This document shows positions 7,273-11,541 of a stretch of 11,541 nt of DNA, piece after piece; position 1 is the stretch's first letter, and every line of letters begins with the position of its first letter. The notes below the pieces were generated by a model, which did no database searches, was not told where the DNA came from, and worked only from the letters and a program-made list of their open reading frames with translations. Made by a program: the position numbers and the translations under genes. This DNA is from Oribacterium sp. UBA6992. Its GTDB lineage: Bacteria; Bacillota; Clostridia; Lachnospirales; Lachnospiraceae. The stretch spans positions 1-11,541 of the forward strand of contig DJXY01000009.1 of NCBI GenBank assembly GCA_002449915.1, written 5' to 3'.

Positions 7273-7293
7273 CATAAAAGATTCCCTTTTATG
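7273..7293. promoter_or_regulatory. perfect inverted repeat upstream of ugpC, candidate operator
   Basis: The perfect dyad CATAAAAG-N5-CTTTTATG ends 17 bp before the ugpC ATG. On the minus strand it overlaps the -10 and spacer of the best promoter candidate. Size and symmetry fit the binding site of a dimeric repressor or activator; I cannot match it to a named regulator. It could also form a hairpin in the 5' end of the mRNA if transcription starts further upstream. Confidence 0.5.
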
Positions 7294-7301
7294 AATATCA
7301 A
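7274..7301 (-). promoter_or_regulatory. possible promoter of the ugp operon
   Basis: On the minus strand TTGATA (7296-7301, five of six to consensus) and TTTTAT (7274-7279, four of six) are spaced by 16 nt. A start about 7 nt downstream would leave a leader of only about 12 nt, just enough for the ribosome-binding site, so the true start may be elsewhere in 7268-7364. The thiD terminator lies immediately upstream, so a promoter somewhere in this gap is required. I see no clear Pho box or catabolite-responsive (cre) match. Confidence 0.3.
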
Positions 7302-7364
7302 TTTCTCATTGAACGTGCTCTAGTCTACTGACAGGAAGTAAAATCTATGGAACTGGTAAGGTTA

Positions 7365-7405
7365 AAAAAAGATTAAAAAATCCGCAGCTTATGTCTGCGG
7401 ATTTT
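7365..7405 (-). terminator. intrinsic terminator after thiD
   Basis: A perfect 11-bp stem (7377-7387 with 7395-7405; arms AAAATCCGCAG and CTGCGGATTTT) closes a 7-nt loop. On the minus strand it is followed by TTTTTTAATCTTTTTTT. It starts 39 nt after the thiD stop and separates the LytR-thiD unit from the ugp operon. On the plus strand only four T residues follow the stem, so it is mainly one-directional. Confidence 0.9.
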
Positions 7406-7444
7406 ACAAAGACTTATATTGATGTGTTCCGTCCTATGGCTAAT

Positions 7445-8245
7445 CTATACTTTGCTATAGTCGCCCTTGATCATAAATCCATGATCCATGGGACCTGAGC
7501 CTTTGCCTAGATCCAGCATAGCATTCAGAGCTCCGGAGATATAATTTTTAGCATAGCGTACGGAGTGTTCCAGATCCAGCCCTTTGGCGAGATTGGACGC
7601 GATCGCCGAGGACAAGGTGCATCCGGTACCATGTGTATTGGGATTGTTAATGCGCTTTCCCTGAAACCAGACACCTCTGCCGTCAGCATAAAGATAATCA
7701 TTGGCGTCATTGAGTCGATGACCGCCTTTTACCAGGACGGCACAGCCAAAGCGTCCGGAAATCGCGCGCGCGGCAAGCTCCATATCCTGACTTGAGTTAA
7801 GCGTCATCTCCGCGAGCACCTCGGTCTCCGGAATGTTGGGAGTCACAATCGTTGCAAGAGGGAGAAGATTAGACTTGAGTGACTGCAAGGCACCGTTTCC
7901 ACTCAAACTTGCGCCGCTGGTCGCCACCATGACAGGATCTAAAACAATCTGGCGTGCCTTGTAAAAGCGTAATCTTTCCGCGATCACGTCGCAAAGCTCC
8001 CCCGACGGGATCATGCCGATTTTAACTGCGTCTGGAAAGATATCCGTAAACACAGAGTCAATCTGTGCTGTGAGAAATGCAGGCGTCACCGGTGCAATTG
8101 CCTGGACACCGCATGTATTTTGTGCGGTCAGTGCGGTAATGGCAGTCATTCCGTAAACATGGTGGGCAAGCACGGTTTTCAGGTCCGCCTGAATGCCTGC
8201 ACCGCCACTTGCATCGCTTCCCGCGATAGATAAAACCGTATGCAT
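7445..8245 (-). CDS. thiD: hydroxymethylpyrimidine/phosphomethylpyrimidine kinase
   Basis: This 266-residue cytoplasmic ribokinase-fold kinase phosphorylates HMP to HMP-P and HMP-PP for thiamine synthesis or salvage. Motifs are the N-terminal SIAGSDASGGAGIQAD (6-21), TALTAQNT (38-45) with Gln42 at the position that contacts HMP in ThiD, DPVMVATSGA (103-112), TPNIPE (135-140), KGGH (173-176) and the anion-hole and catalytic segment THGTGCTLSSAIA (204-216) with Cys209. The Gln favours ThiD over the pyridoxal-kinase-like members of the family, though bifunctional use is possible. The start at 8245 gives the standard MHTVLSIAGSD and has AAGGAG 12 nt upstream; the ATG at 8278 would place that ribosome-binding site inside the gene. 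It follows the LytR-type gene by 79 bp on the same strand. No other thi gene or TPP riboswitch is in the window. It ends in TAG. Confidence 0.95.
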   Translation of the reverse strand: MHTVLSIAGSDASGGAGIQADLKTVLAHHVYGMTAITALTAQNTCGVQAIAPVTPAFLTAQIDSVFTDIFPDAVKIGMIPSGELCDVIAERLRFYKARQIVLDPVMVATSGASLSGNGALQSLKSNLLPLATIVTPNIPETEVLAEMTLNSSQDMELAARAISGRFGCAVLVKGGHRLNDANDYLYADGRGVWFQGKRINNPNTHGTGCTLSSAIASNLAKGLDLEHSVRYAKNYISGALNAMLDLGKGSGPMDHGFMIKGDYSKV

Positions 8246-8324
8246 GGTAATTATGCTCTCCTTCTTAAACTGCAGCATCCTTGCTCAGCTGATTTTATAA
8301 ATGCCCCATTTGGTGAATGTATGA

Positions 8325-10193
8325 TTAGCTCACGCCGGGACCTGCGCTGCTGTCTGCATCGGAGTTGTCACGCCCCGGTCCTCTGGGAATGGTTTCGGAG
8401 GCTGCGTTCGTATCCGACCCGGATTTAGCGGAGCTGCTCTTGGTGCTCTTTGTTTCAGCAGTATTCTCTTGTTCAACTGACGTTTCCGTGTTCTTGCTGT
8501 TTTGCTTACGATCCTTACTTCCGGCTGTGGTTTCCGTGACTTCTATAGACATGCCATCTGCCGTCTTAGTTTCTGTACGCTGCGTGGACTTTTCTTCTCC
8601 CTCGGTAGATTCCGTGAGCTTACCTCCGGGACCCTCGATGCCATTTTGTTTAGCGGAGGAACTGCTCTTTTCTGTATCTGTATTAGTTTTCTGCTCTTTA
8701 TTGGATTTCAGCTCATCAATGGACTCGATGGTTTCGTTTTCCTTTGCAGCGCGGCTGGTTTCAGATGCAGCAGGGGGTGCTGTAGTTTCTGCTTCGATTT
8801 CTGCTAAAATCTCCTCTGTTTCAATTTCCGGTGTCTTAGCTGTCTTTACAGAAGTGTTAGACTTACCGGATTTTGCCTTGCCGCCACCGGTTCCTGCTTC
8901 CGGTGCCGGTGCCTCCGGATCCACAACGCCGGTGACCTCCCCGATATGTGCGCTGATTTTAGCTACGGTATCGGATACGGTGTAATTCTGGTCATCATAC
9001 AGCAGCTTATGCAGGTCAACGACATTACTGCGCAACGTCGCGGGAACGACGACATTCATCTTGCCGACATTCATGGTTGTCCGTGCAAATGGGAACCCGG
9101 TGGAAGTTTTGATGTTATAGCTTCCGGCATTTTGTGCAAGCTCCGCAAGATCCGATGCGCCGATGCTGGTAAGCAGCATGGGGATGACTTGGACAGCGGC
9201 GGAAACGAGCGTTTTTTTATCTGCCTGCTTTGCTTTGTCGAGAGCGAGGCTTATGACCTTACGCTGCCGGGCGGTGCGGTTAAAATCTGTGTCCATGAGA
9301 CGCAGCCGTCCGTACGCTACGGCCTGGACACCGTCAAGATGATTGGCGCCCGCGTGGGTGAGCTGTGTGGAACCAATCCCTGTAGAATTGACGGTTTCCG
9401 TGATAAATGCATTGATATAGGAAAACTCTGCGTCGCTCAGTTCCAGATCGACGCCGCCGAGCGCATTGATGCCTTTGGCGACAGCGGCCCAGTTAAACGT
9501 AATGTAGTCATCAATTTTAAGATCCAGGTTTCTTTCCAATGCATGTACCGCCTGTGTATGGCCACCCTTGAAGTAAGCCTCGTTCAGCTTATGGTAAGTC
9601 CCTTTATCATCAATCTGGGTATAGGTATCCCGGTAAACGGATACCAGGGTCACGTCCTTGGTACGGCGATTGATGCTTGCCACCATGATGACATCGGACA
9701 ATGCGCCTGCTTCCAGATTTCCATTTCTCGAGTCCACGCCAAATACAGCCAGTGTCCAGTATTTATTACCGATGTAAGGCCGAAGGAAGCTCCACGCACC
9801 AAACAGGATCATGAGGATCAGCACCATCGCGATGATGGGCTTCCAGAATTTCTTTTTTCTGCGGTGCTGACGGCGGGGATTCCCGGGATTAAGCTGCATT
9901 CGTCGGGGATCTGAATGCATAGAACCGGCAGAATGTGTTGATCTTATTGAATTTTCATAAGGATCATCACGGTATTGCTTTGTACGCTCGGATGCGGTCC
10001 GATGTACATTGATCTTATCTGTGTCTTTGAAATCTGTGGCGCTTCTTGAGGATGGTGTTCTCCGCAGTACATGACTGCCCCGCTGAAACTCCTCGTCAAA
10101 ATCATCCTCATAGGATGCTTCCACAGGTCTTGTCCGATACCGGAGCGTATGCACTTCCGTGGACCCTGTACGGCTCTTACCGTCTGTATTCAT
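8325..10193 (-). CDS. LytR-CpsA-Psr (LCP) family wall glycopolymer transferase with long tails
   Basis: This 622-residue single-pass membrane protein probably belongs to the enzymes that attach teichoic acid or other glycopolymers to peptidoglycan. Layout: a charged, disordered-looking cytoplasmic N-terminus (1-115), a basic stop (RRQHRRKKK, 107-115), one membrane helix (about 118-136), and an extracellular LCP domain (about 146-325). LCP motifs are FGVDSR (151-156), SDVIMVASI (166-174), VSVYRDTY (185-191) with Arg188, YHKLNEAYFKGG (200-211), INALGGVDLEL (242-252) and LDGVQAVAYGRLR (286-298), followed by DTDFNRTARQRKVI (301-314). These include the Asp/Arg residues that bind the polyprenyl pyrophosphate. 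Residues from about 425 to the end form a Ser/Thr/Glu/Lys-rich low-complexity tail of about 200 residues. The start at 10193 has AGGAGG 12 nt upstream; upstream in-frame starts (GTG at 10274) would read through that site. It ends in TAA. Family assignment is firm, the exact glycopolymer unknown. Confidence 0.92.
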   Translation of the reverse strand: MNTDGKSRTGSTEVHTLRYRTRPVEASYEDDFDEEFQRGSHVLRRTPSSRSATDFKDTDKINVHRTASERTKQYRDDPYENSIRSTHSAGSMHSDPRRMQLNPGNPRRQHRRKKKFWKPIIAMVLILMILFGAWSFLRPYIGNKYWTLAVFGVDSRNGNLEAGALSDVIMVASINRRTKDVTLVSVYRDTYTQIDDKGTYHKLNEAYFKGGHTQAVHALERNLDLKIDDYITFNWAAVAKGINALGGVDLELSDAEFSYINAFITETVNSTGIGSTQLTHAGANHLDGVQAVAYGRLRLMDTDFNRTARQRKVISLALDKAKQADKKTLVSAAVQVIPMLLTSIGASDLAELAQNAGSYNIKTSTGFPFARTTMNVGKMNVVVPATLRSNVVDLHKLLYDDQNYTVSDTVAKISAHIGEVTGVVDPEAPAPEAGTGGGKAKSGKSNTSVKTAKTPEIETEEILAEIEAETTAPPAASETSRAAKENETIESIDELKSNKEQKTNTDTEKSSSSAKQNGIEGPGGKLTESTEGEEKSTQRTETKTADGMSIEVTETTAGSKDRKQNSKNTETSVEQENTAETKSTKSSSAKSGSDTNAASETIPRGPGRDNSDADSSAGPGVS

Positions 10194-10304
10194 GCGATTT
10201 AAATTCCTCCTGTATATTGACTTTTGACGGAACATTGAGAGGTTGTAGTACATCTCCCTCAGAATGAATTGCACCCTGCAAACCGATAGATTATTTCAGA
10301 TTAC

Positions 10305-10363
10305 ATTATATATTGATAGTGCAAGAGATCGGTCATGGATACCTCTTTAATGGCATTATAGCA
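10305..10363 (-). promoter_or_regulatory. promoter region of the LCP gene with two -10 elements
   Basis: On the minus strand an extended -10 TGCTATAAT lies at 10355-10363, and a second perfect TATAAT lies at 10305-10310. Neither has a good -35, which the extended TGn motif of the first can compensate for. The leader to the ATG at 10193 would be about 155 nt or about 105 nt. I found no riboswitch or T-box pattern in the leader. Since the rnfB terminator lies just upstream, a promoter here is expected. Confidence 0.5.
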
Positions 10364-10454
10364 AAGGAACGCCTTTAGTGCCGGGAATTTAGTAATTTGT
10401 AATAAAGCATTTGGAATTATGCTGTCCCCACTATATCTTTGCCTTACTTTTAAC

Positions 10455-10487
10455 AAAAAAAGAACTGTACCCAAAGGATACAGTTCT
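10455..10487 (-). terminator. intrinsic terminator of the rnf transcript
   Basis: The arms AGAACTGTA (10461-10469) and TACAGTTCT (10479-10487) form a perfect 9-bp stem, with CC/GG able to extend it across one mismatch. On the minus strand it is followed by TTTTTT from 10460 to 10455. It lies about 130 nt after the rnfB stop. The 130 bp between the rnfB stop and this hairpin hold no gene that I can support. Confidence 0.9.
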
Positions 10488-10617
10488 TAATGATACGATT
10501 ATTTCATTTTTATTGTGCCTGCCTCGCAAATACAATACTGTAAAGCATTGCGTAGATGGGTAAGATGAATGAAGGAAACAATACCTGCAGCAATGTATGG
10601 AGACAGTACAAAAAGCA

Positions 10618-11541
10618 TCAAGCCTGTGCCGGAGTCTCCTTGGAAGCTGCTGCCTCAACAGGAGCCTTTGGTGCTGCAGTCGAAACCGCATTTTCAGCCG
10701 GTACTGTTTTAGCTTCTACAGCCTTTGGAGCTGTAGCGGTTTTTGGAGCTGCCGGCTTTTTAGCTGCAGGATTTACCGGACGCTTACCGGTAATCGCACC
10801 GGTCGGACACTTCTGGGCGCAAATGCCGCAGTCCTTGCACTTTTCATTCATGATCGCGAGATCATCAATGACGTGAATCGCATCAAACGGACAGTTTTTC
10901 TCACACAGACCGCAGGCAATACAGCCGATGGAGCAGGCGTCACGCACGGTCTTGCCCTTTAAGTGGCTCATGCAGGCAACAATGTGCTTTTTCTTATATG
11001 GAACCAGTGTGATGATGTTCTTAGGACAAGCCTTGATACAAGCTCCGCAGGAAGTGCACTTCTCCTTATCGACAACAGCAACACCGTTAACGATATGAAT
11101 CGCATCAAACTGGCAGGCCTTTACACAAGAGCCATATCCACAGCAGGAGTACGGGCACTCCTTCTCGGAACCGTTAGGAACTACAGAGAGATCTGCGCAG
11201 TCTGCAATTCCGGAGTATTTATACGTCTGCTTTGCCTTACTGCAGTCGCCCTGACATCTTACAAAGGCAACCTGCTTTTCCTTGGCATCTCCGGCAGAGG
11301 TACCCAGGATTGCGGCGATTTTTTCCGCAACAGGCTGACCACCGACAGGACACTGATTGGCAGGAGCTTCACCGGAAGCAATCGCCTTGGCACAGCCGTC
11401 ACATCCGGGGAAACCGCAGGCACCACAGTTGTTGCCCGGGAGAGCTGCTCTTACTGCAGCTTCTGTTTCATCAACGTTAACCTTGAATTTCTCGGATGCA
11501 ACACCAAGAAACATACCAAGGATCAGACCAGTCGCACCGAC
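10618..11541 (-). CDS. rnfB: Rnf electron transport complex subunit B (start outside window)
   Basis: This is the iron-sulfur subunit of the Rnf ferredoxin:NAD oxidoreductase, a membrane complex that couples electron flow to ion pumping. The frame is open to the window edge, and the first residues VGATGLILGMFLGVAS are the end of the N-terminal membrane anchor, so the Met at 11514 is internal. Counting from that Met: a 4Fe-4S domain with Cys30, 33, 38 and 55 (NNCGACGFPGCDGC to NQCPVGG), then Cys87/91/106, a Cys120/124/125/130/134 group (CPYSCCGYGSCVKAC), and ferredoxin motifs at 153/156/159/163 (CTSCGACIKAC), 198/201/204/208 (CIACGLCEKNC) and 226/229/232/236 (CKDCGICAQKC). The last 55 or so residues are an Ala/Lys/Pro tail with no cluster. 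A terminator follows, so rnfB is the last gene of its operon, as is common when the order is rnfCDGEAB. It ends in TGA. Confidence 0.95.
   Translation of the reverse strand, partial: VGATGLILGMFLGVASEKFKVNVDETEAAVRAALPGNNCGACGFPGCDGCAKAIASGEAPANQCPVGGQPVAEKIAAILGTSAGDAKEKQVAFVRCQGDCSKAKQTYKYSGIADCADLSVVPNGSEKECPYSCCGYGSCVKACQFDAIHIVNGVAVVDKEKCTSCGACIKACPKNIITLVPYKKKHIVACMSHLKGKTVRDACSIGCIACGLCEKNCPFDAIHVIDDLAIMNEKCKDCGICAQKCPTGAITGKRPVNPAAKKPAAPKTATAPKAVEAKTVPAENAVSTAAPKAPVEAAASKETPAQA

Noticed and set aside
6140..7294. 384-codon open frame on the plus strand opposite ugpC
   Set aside because: It lies wholly antisense to a well-supported ATPase gene with all motifs and has no recognisable domain; its length reflects the codon use of the opposite strand.
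529..8245. General reassignment of TAG to an amino acid, suggested by the ugpA TAG
   Set aside because: The second ATPase gene and thiD both end in TAG at their expected family lengths, so TAG works as a normal stop here.
8246..8324. TPP riboswitch upstream of thiD
   Set aside because: The gap is only 79 bp and shows no THI-box-like conserved segments.
8946..9914. 322-codon open frame on the plus strand opposite the LCP gene
   Set aside because: It is antisense to the LCP domain coding region, with no family resemblance and no convincing ribosome-binding site or promoter.
10431..10691. 86-codon minus-strand open frame between rnfB and the LCP gene
   Set aside because: It overlaps the rnfB 3' end in another frame and runs through the terminator hairpin; the product is low-complexity and unlike any family.

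Overview
The window looks like chromosome from a low-to-mid GC anaerobic member of the Clostridia, most likely Lachnospiraceae. This is inferred from an RnfB subunit of an Rnf complex, Gram-positive ribosome-binding sites (AAGGAG/AGGAGG), a lipoprotein substrate-binding protein, a LytR-CpsA-Psr wall enzyme and the overall protein style. No mobile element, CRISPR array, tRNA or rRNA is visible. Every gene is on the minus strand except the partial exporter gene at the left edge.

Read in the direction of transcription (right to left): a partial rnfB (10618-11541) is followed by a strong intrinsic terminator (10455-10487). A gene for a membrane-anchored LytR-CpsA-Psr protein (8325-10193) has its own apparent promoter region and is followed after 79 bp by thiD (7445-8245). 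A second strong terminator (7365-7405) closes that unit. Next comes a six-gene operon for uptake of glycerol-3-phosphate and glycerophosphodiesters: ATPase ugpC (6044-7255), permeases ugpA (5184-6047) and ugpE (4273-5157), lipoprotein ugpB (2711-4135), glycerophosphodiesterase ugpQ (1842-2606) and a second CUT1-type ATPase (529-1764). At the left edge, converging on this operon, is the 3' part of a LysE/EamB-type exporter gene (2-430).

The ugp genes form a coherent pathway. UgpB captures glycerol-3-phosphate or glycerophosphodiesters outside the membrane, UgpA/UgpE form the channel, an ATPase drives transport, and UgpQ hydrolyses imported diesters to glycerol-3-phosphate plus an alcohol. The ugpC/ugpA junction is an ATGA overlap.

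The most notable signals are in this operon. An in-frame TAG cuts ugpA just before what reads as the family's usual C-terminal tail; reading through it gives eight more residues and a TGA that overlaps the ugpE ATG (TGATG). There are two ATPase genes. A perfect 8-5-8 dyad sits directly upstream of ugpC. Substantial stem-loops lie at the ugpE/ugpB and ugpB/ugpQ junctions. I see no clearly new multi-gene system; this is mostly recognisable metabolism with some unusual local details.
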